NCBI GenBank assembly: GCA_022419385.1
Contig: JAJUBI010000003.1
Span: 2,294,001 to 2,358,000, forward strand
Source: Paraconiothyrium sp. Pb-2020
Taxonomy: Eukaryota > Ascomycota > Dothideomycetes > Pleosporales > Didymosphaeriaceae
Direction of reading: 5' to 3'
Length of the DNA: 64,000 nt
The notes under the pieces were generated by a model. It had not been told where the DNA came from. It was given only the letters and a program-made list of their open reading frames with translations, and ran no database searches. Position numbers and translations under genes: made by a program. Numbering within the stretch: position 1 is the stretch's first letter; every line of letters starts with the position of its first letter. Shown here piece by piece: positions 32,837 to 45,058 of the stretch.

Positions 32837-35800
32837 GGCGGGTGGCGAGATGCTTTATACCGACCCGAGGACGAATGACCAAGTGATGACTCGGCGAGTG
32901 TAGGCCGGTCCTTGATGATGTGATCTAGTATGGAACGCAGTGGAATGCTGAGAATCCGGCTACGTTCGGAAACTCGGAGCTAAGAAGATTTGTCCTTGGG
33001 CCGGAACGATTGTAGAATGCTGAGCGAACGTGTTCGGCCTTTCTGCTGGTGCTGGATTTGCGCGGACCATGACTTCTTTCATATCCACAGCGTATGACGC
33101 AACTAGACCGGGGTCACCCGCCATTGGAGGGCGATCGGCGCTCGGCAACCATACCAACCCTTCTGGAACGATGAGCCCGCGAGCCCGCATGCACGCTAAT
33201 GGCCCTGCATACTACCCCGGTAAAAATCGATAGAGGGCTGTGCACGTCTTCGGCTGCCATCCGACTTCTTGATACTGCACCCGATAGCGCATCGTTACGC
33301 TGCACCAAATATAACGAGCAATAGGCGTGGAGCAGCGCGATGCAGCCCTGTCCGGCATCGCTGCACCGATTAGCAAGCGAGCTTGCCGTCGACGACCCGG
33401 AGCAGCCAGACGGGTCCTGCTGTTACAGCATACCGACACAGCCAGCGCTTCGGCAAGATACGCGAGCCCGACTCCTCCATATCGAATCTACTGCACGGCC
33501 AAGGCCTACTGGGACGGAGCCTCTTGCGAGGTAGCAACGCCACACATCTGGACCTCTGCAGTCACCTGCCATGGCGCGTGACTTGTACCTCCTTTGTGGT
33601 GCGAGCACCGCGTGGTACTGACACGTTCCTTTCAGCCCATCTGGTACCGTGACGCGCAATGCTCTGCAGTGCAGAGGGGGATACTGTCCGAGGTAGGCCA
33701 TACAGACGTCTGGGGATGCGTTAGCTGAGGCTGGTGGCCAGCCATAGGGACCGTGATAGTAGATACTCGTCTACCCCAAAGTTCCGCTAGCATGGATCGT
33801 GAAACTAAAGATCTTCTCCTTGGACCCGTCTACTGGAAGCAGTGCCCACCAGCATCCAACGTCGATGTTGTAGCGCAGATGGCGCTTTGGGAACATTGGA
33901 TACTGCGGTGCCTCCGGACCGGTAACGCTCTACGCATTCGCCGGGGAGCACAGAAAATTCTGCGTTCCGCACACAGCACCTAGGGCGTAAAATGTGCAGC
34001 GTACGGCCCGCCGTTTAGCCGTCGTGGATGTCAAGACAGAGGTGGTGCCAATAACGTGGGGTGGAGAAGATTCTGCTGCACGAGCCACGCGAGCGGTGAT
34101 TGGCTGCGGAGACGCCGTCTTGGCAGGGTCTGTGGCAGTGCACTGAACAAAGCCACACGTGGTCTCGACGCGATGCAGCGAATGTCGACGAAATGCGCCG
34201 GTGCAACGGATGCGTTGCTGCCGATACAACATGGACAGGAACATGCCGAGTACTCAGAAAGCCTAGAGTAGAGCTTGCACCCTCTGTCGCCGTGCTTGAA
34301 GCCGCCAAGGTCGCGGTGGGCTTCGGCTAAACGCCATGACATCATCTTGGTCGTACGTTTCGGGGACAATCGCATGCTTATCAGCCAGGCCTGAGGTGCA
34401 GAAACTTGCACCCCGGCTGCTGGACAGTCTATTTTGGTGGCTCAAACACGTCTAAACACGGCCTTGATCTCTTCCCTGGGGCCTCTGGCTGTTACTGTCG
34501 TCGCATATCAATATTGAAGATCAACGGCCGTGGGCCCCTCAGCGGGCGCCAGTCAGCTTAGCGTCCTGATGCCCCAATCCGCGAAGACGGGTTGGAAAAG
34601 ATGCCAGGGCAGTGCGGGGCTGGAGACCCCAAAGCATGAAAGTGTGCGTGCCCTGCGTCAGCCCGACGAACTCTCTTTCCGCTTGGGTTGCTCTGGGCAA
34701 TTTGGCATGTCGATCATGACGCTCGCTGCCTCCTTCCTCGACTCGTGCTGCAGCCGGCACATTGCATCGCAAATCATGACTGCTATCGTTGTAATCACTC
34801 GCTCCTAGTCCTTCTGCTCACTGCTCCCTTCTACCGTTCCGGTGCCATATGGGAGCGCAGCCTGCCGCGCACTACTGCCGATGCGTCCTGCCGTCCGCAT
34901 ATGCAGGGCAACAGGAAAATCTTGCAAACCAACTCAACATTCTGCGTGGCTTCTGCGTGGCTTCTGCGTGGCTTCTGCATGGCTTGTTTCACTCGACGTC
35001 GATACTCGGTCCGGTTCGCACAGCCGCCACAGTCTATCGTCGACACTCCTATGAGCGAGGTTGCATTCTCTCGCCAACAGCAAACGGCAACCACACCTTA
35101 GTCTCAGATCAAACATACGGAGGAATGTTTGCTGTCGTATGGAATGAGGACTGTTTACAAATCAGCAGCTCGGCGCAACCTATCGGCCGACATCGTCGCT
35201 TTGCTCCGAAAGAGTGTTTTGATCCATACCCTCGTATAGCACCGTAACCGAGTACTCATACGGTGCATGCGCGGCGCACGTTGACTGTAGCCCATGTTCG
35301 TGGCTGATGCAAAAATCTGTCGCCATCCGGTAGGGCTGTAGGAGAAGCTCGGGCCGTCACCCTTACTCGTAAATCTCTTCCGCTTATCTCCACACGAATC
35401 TGAACGTTCAGAACCCACGGCCACTGCTACGACTCCGGACTACCGATACGCGTATCCGATGTCACACGAGGCCGAGCGAAACGAGCACAAATCACAGCTC
35501 CTTCGCAACACCCAGCTTCCGGCGCCGCCGTCGCTACACGAGTCGCGAAAGGATAAATATAATCTAGGTAATCTAGGTAAGCGAAAGCGGCGAATCTGAA
35601 AATCCACGGAATCTGGGGTAGGGCGTCTGAGGCGTCAGCTCTTCCCGGGCTCCCGTCGCGCCACGTGGAAACAAGTGCCAGCCATGTCACCGGCGTGCCT
35701 TAGTTACCATTGATTCGAGGGCGGTGAGCATGCGGCGACATGGACGCGTACTCTAGTCGTACGAGCTGATGAGTAAATATAGACTGCTCGGTGATCTCTC

Positions 35801-36879
35801 CTGCCCATGGTAAACTCAGAATGACACGTTCGCCATTGCTAATCTTCCTTACGATATCCTCAATGCACGTTGCTGTAGACAGGACCACCACGTAAGTGTT
35901 ACACATCATGATGCGATAACGTTAGATGGAGGCGACCAGTTTTAGACTACGCATCTCAGCACTTGTAAAGGCAGGGATCATCTCTCTCACTAATTACCAC
36001 CATGGTCCGCATTAAGATCAAGACCAAGCCCCTTCCCAATTATTTTGCAGCCCTCCATCACGACCACACTCAAGTACACCACCGGTTCAGATGGACTCTC
36101 GTCAGCCAACAGCCAGAAGTGACGGTGCGGATAATGCGACTACGTTTCGATGAGAAAGCCGATCAGACGGAAATGGTACCTATGATAGTGGGAGTGGATG
36201 CTCTCGTAAAGTGAGACAATTCAAAAAGAAGGTGAGTTTATATATACTGCTCGTGTGCCACTAACTCTGTGTGAACCGAGCCATTGTCGGTTTAAAATCC
36301 ATCTCGGGGTAGCTAGTCAATAATTGCAGACGGTGGGGCCAATCCTAGAGCGCCCTCACCATCTCTGCTAAGTATATACTCAAATCTCATATAGACTTAG
36401 AATTTGGTCGTAGGAGCTTCCAGAAGTCGGACTTGATGACGGTTCTCCCAGGCTCTACAGTTCGATAGGGTGCTGCCATATAATAGTCAACTGTTGGGAA
36501 CGCGATTTTTGCAACAATTAGAAAGGCTCAGTCCGCCCCGTTAGGTGTTATCAAAAGCCAATGCACTCTTCTGCGAAAGATATAAAGGAGGGAACCAGGG
36601 ATGTCCTTGGTCAAAATGTAGTTAAGACTAGATCCAAGTTGAACCATCCGGACTCTACTACCCTGGAGATGCACTCAAGAACATCAAAAACGACTCTTTG
36701 TAGAAGCTCACATACGTCAGGGGCCCTTTGATACTCTTGTGGCAGCGAATTCTGCTGGTCAATGACAACCAAAAAGCGAGGGACAGAGCAAGGATTCAAA
36801 GCTTAAGTGCACATGAGACGAACGCAGAAGTAGGCAAAGTAGTGGCCTGCCGAGGGCGCGGTCACTCAGACTGAACATG
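32837..36879. other. Gene-poor region, no gene recognised
   Basis: About 4 kb upstream of the zinc-finger gene. It contains a four-copy 11-bp repeat at 34940-34983 and a doubled 9-bp unit (AATCTAGGT) near 35566-35583. A 70-codon plus ORF at 36002-36214 begins in a favourable CCACCATGG context but is not recognised. Confidence 0.5.
34940..34983. repeat. 11-bp tandem repeat, four copies
   Basis: Unit TTCTGCGTGGC repeated four times; the last copy has one substitution (GCGT to GCAT). Confidence 0.9.
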
Positions 36880-37512
36880 TTATAACTTCCTCAAAACCAA
36901 GACCACGCCGCCACTTGCCTCGTTCCCGATCTTTCTATAGTTATGCACGTCCCTCTCCAATACCTCAACCGTGCCATTCTCTACTAATCCTCTCACAACT
37001 TTTTCAAAATTCCCCTCTTTCCAGAAAATCTCTAGAACGGTGGCAATGAGTACACCACCCGATTTTACGATCCGCATGAATTCCGGCAATGGCTCCGGCC
37101 CTATGTGGCCATGCGTGAACGTCCCACTGCACGTAAGTGCATCGTAAGTGCCATCTTCGATATCAAGCTTTTGTGTCAGGTCTGTAACCTTCAACTTCCG
37201 GTATGCGCCAGTTCTTTCCGCGACCTTAAGCATGCCCTCACTCAAATCTAGTCCGTCGATTGTTTTGAATCCTAGTTCCTGAAGAGTGACCCCAACGAGA
37301 CCGCTACCGCAGCCTGCATCGACTATGGTTGTGTCCGCTGCAGTTCCGAGGTATTTCGGAACCATCTCAGCAACGATACGATGTGCTGTGAAACTGTATG
37401 TCTGCATGTCTGCATCGTAGCTCGCCGCCCACTGGTCGTACAGTTGGCGCGACTCATCCTTGCTCTTAGCTACAAAGACACGGTCGAGGAATAATCGATC
37501 TGTGGATGCCAT
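36880..37512 (-). CDS. METTL27-like class I SAM-dependent methyltransferase
   Basis: Single exon, 210 aa. Starts MASTDRLFLDRVFVAK, then DESRQLYDQWAASYDADM, the conserved entry of METTL27 (WBSCR27)-type proteins. SAM motif I is TTIVDAGCGSGLVGVTLQEL, followed by the acidic strand IDGLDLSEGML, a motif IV-like YDALTCSGTFTHGHIGPEPL, and RIVKSGGVLIATV. Length fits the family (about 210-250 aa). The substrate is unknown. A 16-T run lies about 50 bp upstream of the ATG. The neighbours are non-coding on both sides. Confidence 0.88.
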   Translation of the reverse strand: MASTDRLFLDRVFVAKSKDESRQLYDQWAASYDADMQTYSFTAHRIVAEMVPKYLGTAADTTIVDAGCGSGLVGVTLQELGFKTIDGLDLSEGMLKVAERTGAYRKLKVTDLTQKLDIEDGTYDALTCSGTFTHGHIGPEPLPEFMRIVKSGGVLIATVLEIFWKEGNFEKVVRGLVENGTVEVLERDVHNYRKIGNEASGGVVLVLRKL

Positions 37513-37562
37513 CGCAATGTGTTGGAAGTGTGATTTATAGAATTTGGAGGTAATGGTTGCTG

Positions 37563-37578
37563 TTTTTTTTTTTTTTTT
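37563..37578. repeat. Poly(T) tract upstream of the methyltransferase
   Basis: Sixteen consecutive T on the plus strand (A16 on the coding strand of the methyltransferase), about 50 bp upstream of its ATG. Poly(dA:dT) tracts commonly exclude nucleosomes at fungal promoters. Confidence 0.8.
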
Positions 37579-38966
37579 GGATCTGTGATTATTCGGAGCC
37601 GAAAAGCATAAGTCCCACAGCCCAATGTAATAAGAGGTAGCCTACGGTGGGGGTCTAATAATGACGTCATAGCACTCGCGGTTCGAGCATACACTGGCAA
37701 TACTAATAACTTCTTCACGGTATCAAAGCGACGTTCTAGACAGGATGGGCGAATTATAACCACTAACCTTACCATCTCTCAAACATTGGTCATTTGGCCC
37801 CCAACAAAATATAACTAACCCTAATCGGTGTCAGGCCTTGAGAGGCAACAACAGCAGGTCGAGGCTGCTTCATACATCCTGGCTAAATGCGTCGCTACTA
37901 CCTAGGTTATAAACGCGCAGGTAGCCGCGCCCCGCATGTTATAAGGAACAGTGACTGTAACCTGGCGGTCATGTCAACCTTGCAATGATGGCCGGAACAC
38001 ATAGCACAGGCACTGGGCGACTGGAATAGGAGTCAGTCCATACGAAAGTTCTGACATACCGCGTTGGATGTGCAGACATCGATCCTCACGTCAGATCATA
38101 ACGCGAACGCATGATCCCTAAGAAGACGTTGTCGCCTCCACTAGCTAGGCCTTCACAAGATCCTTGTACTACGGGAAGAAGTCGTTTCCCAAAGCGTAAT
38201 ACAAGTTCTCACAGCATTGATTAGTGAGAACAATTTCTCATGTTGCACGGGCACAGTTCCTACTATGCCTGACGAGTGAGCACAGATGTTCGGGGTCTTG
38301 TCGCGCGAATAACACGGCACCACCCTTGTCATTTCATACAAGCACAAGTGATCGATTGCACAGACGTGTAATGGAATGAAGGGGTGCGATTTTGACAACA
38401 CAAAAGCAAGAAGAAAAGACCAGCCCACTACTCAACGGCAGAAAGCGAGCCACTGAACATCGGTACATTACCAAGAGAAAAAGTACACTTATTGTTGACG
38501 CATGGTCGCGACACTCGCAACTCCAAAGCCGGATAAGTGAGGCAAAGCAGATAGGTCATAGCTGCAATAAGTCACCCTAACGATGGCCCCATGGATATGC
38601 TATGATACTCGTGCTATAGAGAAGTCAGCCTTATTGCTCTAGAGCGCCATGAAGTGCCTTCAGCCACCGCCCCATAAGCAACCATACTACAAAACAAGAT
38701 GAGCAAGGGCCCGCTTGGTCGACAACCGATTTTGCAGAGCTGGCACGTGCGCATCACGTTCTCGAAGATTACTGAAGCGGTTATGATGGGCTACGGTTTG
38801 CGATTAGCTTCGAGCTGCATCCTGCACAGAAGGATCACAACAGGGTCGAGGATCTGTGCACGTGCTTGTTTGATTCCTTCTATGCTTCGCCCCACGCAAT
38901 GCGCATTCTCCAGTTGACCATGGTTCGTTTACCCTGTGTGCTTTCGAAGCTCACGATGGGGGGATC

Positions 38967-38974
38967 TATAAAAA
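38967..38974 (+). promoter_or_regulatory. TATA box of the GH114 gene
   Basis: TATAAAAA about 124 bp upstream of the ATG at 39098, followed by pyrimidine-rich leader sequence. Confidence 0.5.
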
Positions 38975-39097
38975 CTCAGTTTGTTTACTCAATCTCACAC
39001 CCAATCTCACACTGGTTTCGACTTTCCAGGTATCCACCTACAGTCTCAACGCCCTTAGCCTATAATTCTTCTTATCTACATTCAATTTTTTAAAAGT

Positions 39098-40009
39098 ATG
39101 CGCCGCTCCACGATTCTCGCGCTCACCACCTTGGGTAGCGCAACACCGCTTTCTCCTAAGAAAGGCGAACTTTTTGTATCAGGCACTGTCTGGGATATTG
39201 TTCTCCAAGGCAAGGACAACAATGGCAAAGGCACGGTCATCCCGTTGGAACAATTAAAGGCAGCAACAGGAGCTGTCCTCGATATCGATTTGGAGGATAA
39301 CGACTCAAACCCAAAGAAGACAAAGGGCTGGATTAAAGAGCTTGCGAAGACGAAGACGGTCGTCTGCTACTTTAGTGCTGGTACATACGAACCTTGGCGT
39401 GAAGATCAGGGGTTGTTCAAGCCAGCGGATTATGGAAAGAAGATGGATGACTGGGATGAGTGGTGGCTTGATCTGAAGAGTGCCAACGTGAAGACGATCA
39501 TGGAGACTAGGATCAAGAGAGCTGCCGAGGCTGGATGTCATGCTATTGATCCTGATAACGTGGATGGCTACGTAAGTGACGTGGCTTAACACAAGCCATC
39601 ATGACATGTTAACCCTTGGCAGAGCAATGACAGCAAAGGGAAGCCACACCAAGATGGACTCAGCTACGACAATCAAGTGTACATCGATTACGTCAGGTGG
39701 CTCTCCGTAACCGCAACTAAGTACAACCTTGTGACAGGTCTGAAGAACGCACTCGAGATCTCCCAGAAAGTACTCGACGTGGTCGGATTTGCTGTCAATG
39801 AACAGTGCCATGAGACGGATCCAAACGACAAGGAGAGTACTTGGGACTGCCCGGGCTACGCAACCTTCACTGAAGCAGGGAAAGCAGTTTTCAATATTGA
39901 GTATCACAGCGACAAGAGCATTTACTGCAAGGATCCTACTGATCCACCTGTCAATCTCTCGACAGTACTCAAGCCAAGGGGTCTAGATATATTGGGTGGA
40001 CAATGCTAG
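39098..40009 (+). CDS. Secreted glycoside hydrolase family 114 (endo-alpha-1,4-polygalactosaminidase-like)
   Basis: GH114 enzymes cleave alpha-1,4-galactosaminogalactan-type polymers of fungal walls and biofilms. Two exons, 39098-39571 and 39623-40009, 286 aa, with a 51-bp intron (GTAAGT...TTGGCAG) joining DNVDGY to SNDSKG. Visible: a short hydrophobic N-terminus (MRRSTILALTTLGSATPL), the core strand VLDIDLEDNDSN, VVCYFSAGTYEPWR, KKMDDWDEWWLDL, AAEAGCHAIDPDNVDGY with acidic candidates for catalysis, LSYDNQVYIDYVRWL, LVTGLKNALEI and FAVNEQCHE. These match the TM1410/GH114 TIM barrel. The N-terminal signal is short and poorly hydrophobic, so secretion is probable rather than certain. Confidence 0.88.
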
Positions 40010-42818
40010 TGAGGGAAAGGTTTGAATCAGCATGAACGCATCTTGGCTGGAAACAACCAATCCAGGACATATGTGCTCAATATATAGGGCTAAACGGTTC
40101 TGGGTAGGCTCTTTGTTTTTCTTCTGTGGCGGTACCGTCCTTCTTACCCTTTTTCCTATCAAAGGCAGGGGCAGGGGTCTTCAATGCTATCTCCTTTACT
40201 TTCGCTTGTCGCACCTTTTTCTGGGCACTAAGCAACATTCAGACCCAGAATGAGGTCACTAGTATTGTACGCAGCTGACCAAACTTGCGATTATGGTATT
40301 CATGGCCTGACACGCATCTGCAATGTGCTCATTTGGCTTATAAGACTCTTAAACAAGGCTTAGCAGACAGTAATTAGAGTGTCTCTTACACCCTTTCTTT
40401 CTCCTGATGGAAGCTGTATAGAAAATCCTGATCCCGCTACGGTTTCCTTCGTTCTCGTCGCTGCTCTCCGCTCAAAGTTTTTGTCGTGCGAACTCCTACC
40501 GCTCTTTCGAGAACTCTAGACGTAGTCATGGTCCCCTATATATATACTTCAACAGTCTTTCGTCAACATCTTACAATAGATGAAATTCTCTGTAACCTTC
40601 ATGTCGCGTCTCTCTACTTAGATGCGATGGGTACCCATTAATGGGCTTTTACTATATAACCATTTCTCTAGACTCTTCAAGGTCTTCTGTAAGATTGAAC
40701 CTAACCTTCCTTGTCTGACTTTGGTATCACATCGGCCGATAAGTTCTCTCTTGATGATTAAAAATATCTCGGTCGCAAAACGCCCTACTCCCCTGTCTCT
40801 AACGCGCCTTGTGACGACTGTGTCGAAGCCTCTAAGCTGATACCTGAGCTCGCTGAGCAAAGCTTGGTAGACAATCAAGGTCTACTGCTCGTCGTGTAGT
40901 ATGAAGTGTTACCGTAGAGGGGCCTAGTTTCACTTCCCGCATGCGTCATGTTGGATTTCACACATGCACATAAGAGGCTTGGCTTTCCTATCTCAATATT
41001 GATAGAGGCTATGTAATTCTACACTGCGGCGTAAACCGAACGGATATTATAACATGGTACGCCGTGATTACGCCGTGATTACGCCGTGAACGTGCCTCTC
41101 TTCTGAAAATAATCTGGCCTACGAAAGCTAAAATTCGTTTGTATCTGATGTCCTAGGTCACGAAACGGCATAATGTGGGTATTTACTGGCGATAACAGCC
41201 TGGCTATCGATGGTTTGATCGATGTAGAATACATAAGGAACGAAGAGACGATCGGGCTCAGTACTAGCGAGATTCGAAAGGTATGTAGGGATGTAGCTAA
41301 TAATTTCACGAGACATTCTACTCTACAACAAATGAGCTCTCTGTTAGTGATCTGGCAGTCAAGTTGGGACCCTGATGCAGATATGAGCCAGAAATTTTCG
41401 AGGTCAAGGAAACGATTGTAATCCCTGCAACATCACGGCGCCATCAAGAATCAGAAATGTGGCGAACGAGTCAAGCTACGGCGTCACTTCCTTTAGAAGC
41501 TATTCATGATTTATAGAGAAAGCCTATCACAGGCTAAGACAGTACATTCGAGGAGTCTAGATTGATTGCTAGCACACTGTTCCTATAGATACAATCTACG
41601 TTACGACAGACATCTTCCAAGCGACATCAGGACGGCTTATTCCGAACCCAGTCAAAAGCGACATGATGGGACCCTTCTCGCTGAGAATAGGATGCACGAA
41701 GGCGGTCAATGCGGGAGACAAGACCGAGAGTGCTAGACAGAACACAAGTGAATAGCCGTCGAAGTCTCCATGGTGGTAACGAAGTGCGTCCTTTATCAAA
41801 GGACCACACACTTATAATCCACGTGGCACCCTGCAAAGCTTTTATCGCCGTCACTTTGGCTCACGCAACCAAGGTAGGCAGAGGCTAGATCTGAAGTCAT
41901 AAGCCTTCATCACTGGGACCCTTCAACTATTCGGCGCCTTTTGCGCCCCTAGCTTCGAGTTCGATCTCGTGTCAGAGACCGGATCTTGGCAACGTACAAA
42001 GCTGATTGGTTCAGCAGCACTACGAACGTTTGACTGCGTGAGAAAATGAAAAGATCCGGGAGAGAAACGTGGGCAAAGCCCTGCTCGTTCCCCAATAAGC
42101 TCATCAAGACATTTCACATCAATGTAAAGTACTACTGGTTGTTCTTTGCCTTAGTCGGCTACACGTACTCTAATTGACCGTTCAGATACAAAGCGTCATC
42201 AGAATTATGTCGGCTCGTCGTAGCTGGTACCAAAGGCGTTCTCGCAGACTCCTCCGAGGTACTTCAACCTGTAGAAGCAACAAGGCGTTCTAAGATCGGT
42301 AGATGATAAATGTGAAAGTTATTCAGATGTTTATACGAGCGAACTGGAAAGCCGGTTGATTCTGGGAGGAGGAGGAGGGGGAGGTAGGCGTGCTTTGTCC
42401 GATGATAGAGTGAGGATCAGTAGTATCATCTCCACAAAGATGTGGCTGACGGTCGTGAGGGTTCATCCATAGAATGGCGGAAATTTTTCTGATTATTTAT
42501 ACGGGTCTTGTCGGTTAGTCTTACTACCGTACGGGGTTTTGGAGTATCCGATAAATCCTGAACTGAGCGTTTCATGTGGTGTAGGAGACATACGATAATC
42601 ACTCTCTTACACAGCATATATGAGGATTCAGTAAGGCCTATTTAACAGCTATTCAAGGCTCACAAAGCTGTGATAATAGCATATGTCTTACATCTCTCAT
42701 TTGTCTCATTTCAGGCTTTATAGAAGACTCTAAGTCCCGCTAAGGTATGAACATGTAAGTAACCGGTTGCTTATCTCTACTCGATGACCTTGATCTAACT
42801 AACAAGGCCTGATAGAGG
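40010..42818. other. Gene-poor region, no gene recognised
   Basis: About 2.8 kb between two convergent genes. It has a three-copy 11-bp repeat at 41058-41090 and a GGA-rich tract near 42364-42383. ORFs are short and unrecognised. Confidence 0.5.
41058..41090. repeat. 11-bp tandem repeat, three copies
   Basis: Unit TACGCCGTGAT in three direct copies, the third ending GAA instead of GAT. Confidence 0.9.
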
Positions 42819-43806
42819 TCATATTAAACCAGGTATAACCGCCTTTCTACCTCCCACCTTATCTTTTCCAAACTTCTCCTCGTACCACCTCTTCCCCTGC
42901 AATGCCCTCGGCAGCATAGTCGCAATCTCGTTCACCAAGAACGTCCTCGCGGGGTGACACGTCCAACCGCCCACGGCCCAGAATCCCGCCCACTCGACCC
43001 ACTCACAAAAGTAATGCGCATACAGCACATACCTAAAGAGTCCATTCTTTGGAATCATGTAGACCTTGTCCACGCCTTCAACCGGCTTGCCCGTCTTCTC
43101 GGCTTCGTTGCGCTGCTTGCGGTCTGCGGAACGGCGAATCTCACGGAGGTCGTCGTCATGGAAGGCGTTGGCGAGGAGTCCCCACGCCCAGATGATGAGG
43201 CCGATTTCCATGGACCAGTAGCGACCTTGCCAGTCGGTCTGAGTGACGGGCCCGTAGCCGGCCAGCCAGCCGCCGATAGAGATGGCATTGAAGATCTGGA
43301 AGACGGCCATGCCGAGGCAGAGGATGGGGTGCATGGGGGACATGCTCGGGTTGAGGACGAGCGGAGAGAGGATGGCGCGGTAGATGTAGTGAATTGTCTG
43401 TGTCACGACTTGGTTAGTGCACAGCGGGGGGAGTGAAGGGGCGAGGAGGACGTACGAAGCAGCCCGCCATTGCCCAATTGCCCCACGGGAGCGTCTTGAT
43501 GCCCTGTTGCTCAGGGAGCGTATACATGATGTACAGGAGGGTAGTGAAGCCGGTGGACTCGGTGATGGCCCAGCCCCATTTGCCGGGGATGTTGAAGCGC
43601 GACTTGTTCGACGTTTTGCCCATGGGATACCAGTCCAGAACCCACTGGAGCGACGTCACCTAGACAGCATGTGAGCCACATTGTCATGACAGTGTTGCGC
43701 ACAATACGGCCCAATCCTGACATACCACGGGAAAGTAGCGGAACAATGTGCACGCGGCTTGCCATGTGCTGCGTGATGGCGGCAGGACGCCTGGTATGAG
43801 GACCAT
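42819..43806 (-). CDS. 3-oxo-5-alpha-steroid 4-dehydrogenase (SRD5A) family membrane enzyme
   Basis: Family members reduce double bonds of steroids or long-chain enoyl lipids with NADPH in the ER membrane. Three exons, 43806-43726, 43659-43456 and 43397-42819 (287 aa), with introns of 66 and 58 bp, both phase 0. Visible: TSLQWVLDWYPMGKTSNK, WALMESTG-like WGWAITESTGFTTLLYIMY, the HYIYR box created at the second splice (TIHYIYRAILSPL), FNAISIGGWLAGYGP, FRYVLYAHYFCEWVEWAGF and the C-terminal RALQGKRWYEEKFG. These match the C-terminal catalytic domain. The fungal branch is uncharacterised here, so the substrate is unknown; TSC13 would be longer and carry an N-terminal ubiquitin-like region, which is absent. 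Confidence 0.87.
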
Positions 43807-45058
43807 TGTGGTGCAGGATAGTCAATTGTCGAGAGAGTCGCATGCAGCCCGTGGATGGGGGATGGCGGCGAAGTGATGAGGTCATGTCACGACCACCTCA
43901 CGGCCACGCCAAGCCCATAGGGCATAGGGGGTAGGTGGCAGCTCCGCGCCCGCTGAGTACATGGTACGCGTTCTGTGTTGTTCCCAAAGTCGAAGAGAGC
44001 AGAGTTCGCCGTCTGGTAGCACATGGAACGAAGTGTTCCGGCCGACGGGAAGGAGGAGGTCCAGAGAGTTGCATGGGCAGACACGCCGCCATGTAAGCGT
44101 CTTGGCTGCATCACTCAGTGCTCACTCACTCGATCTTCTTTGGGTGCTACCGTATGCTATTTTGTAGTACATGGTCTGGTGGGTCGATGTGGCTGCGTGA
44201 ACACCTCGCAGCGAGCAGACTCGGGTCCCCTGAGCGAGAGGCCCACACGCAGCGACAAAGCGATCCTAGTCCAATACATGTGCAGCCAGCGTTGGGGCTG
44301 CAACGTGCCGAGGAAACGCTGAGATTAATAGCAAGGGTTGCGCGAGGATGACGCCGGGCCTGGGATGATGCCCTGGAAGTGCACCTGCGACGATGCCATT
44401 CTCCACAGCACCGCGACGCCGTGCCATGGATGAAAGAGGCATCTCGTGGCGCCGTCGCCGTCAGCATCAGATTGCACTGCCCAGACGAGGAGCGCTAGCA
44501 TGCGTGCAGCGACTGGCTCTGTTCTGTGCCTCCCACTCGAAACCACCACCTTGTGCCCTGCTCTGTGCTCTCGTCCTCGTCCTCGTCCTCTCCTCGTCGT
44601 CCGCGTCGTCGTCGCATGCATCGCGTGGTCCCGTCGTCCCAGCCGTCGAGCCCCCGTTGCGCTGCGTGCCTTGCCCGTTCCAGGCCTTGTGTGCCGGGTC
44701 CCGGGCCCGCGTGTTCCAAGCTCGCCAGGCACAGGCAGCCTGCTGCTGAGATCGTCGCCTCCTCGCTGCTTCTCCACTCCTCTGCGCGCGCTGCTCGACC
44801 CTCGCCGTCCGCGCTGCTGCATCCGCCGCCCTTCTCCACTAATCCCTCGTCAACAATCGACGCCATCCACACGCGGGCTCCCGTCCACTCGTGTGCCGAG
44901 AAGCGTCGCCCATCGCTCCTGCCTGACACGGTTCCACGACTAGGAAGCCGCTCGTATCGCATCTCTGACACAGCGACCACTGCCACACTGCCGCCCTCGA
45001 TTGCTCGCACAGGGCCATCTCACCCCGTCGCAGCCTTTCCTCCTCACCACCCACCGCC
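43807..45058. promoter_or_regulatory. Divergent upstream region of the SRD5A-family and mucin-like genes
   Basis: About 1.25 kb. The right half (from about 44.4 kb) is very GC- and pyrimidine-rich on the plus strand, with a CCTCGT-type repeat near 44569-44618 and overlapping low-complexity ORFs on both strands. This is typical of a long CT-rich leader upstream of a highly expressed fungal gene. No separate protein recognised. Confidence 0.5.

Larger units (their letters stand above)
37513..39097. other. Intergenic between divergent genes
   Basis: About 1.6 kb. Holds a T16 tract at 37563-37578 close to the methyltransferase start and a TATA box at 38967-38974 for the GH114 gene. No other gene recognised. 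Confidence 0.5.
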
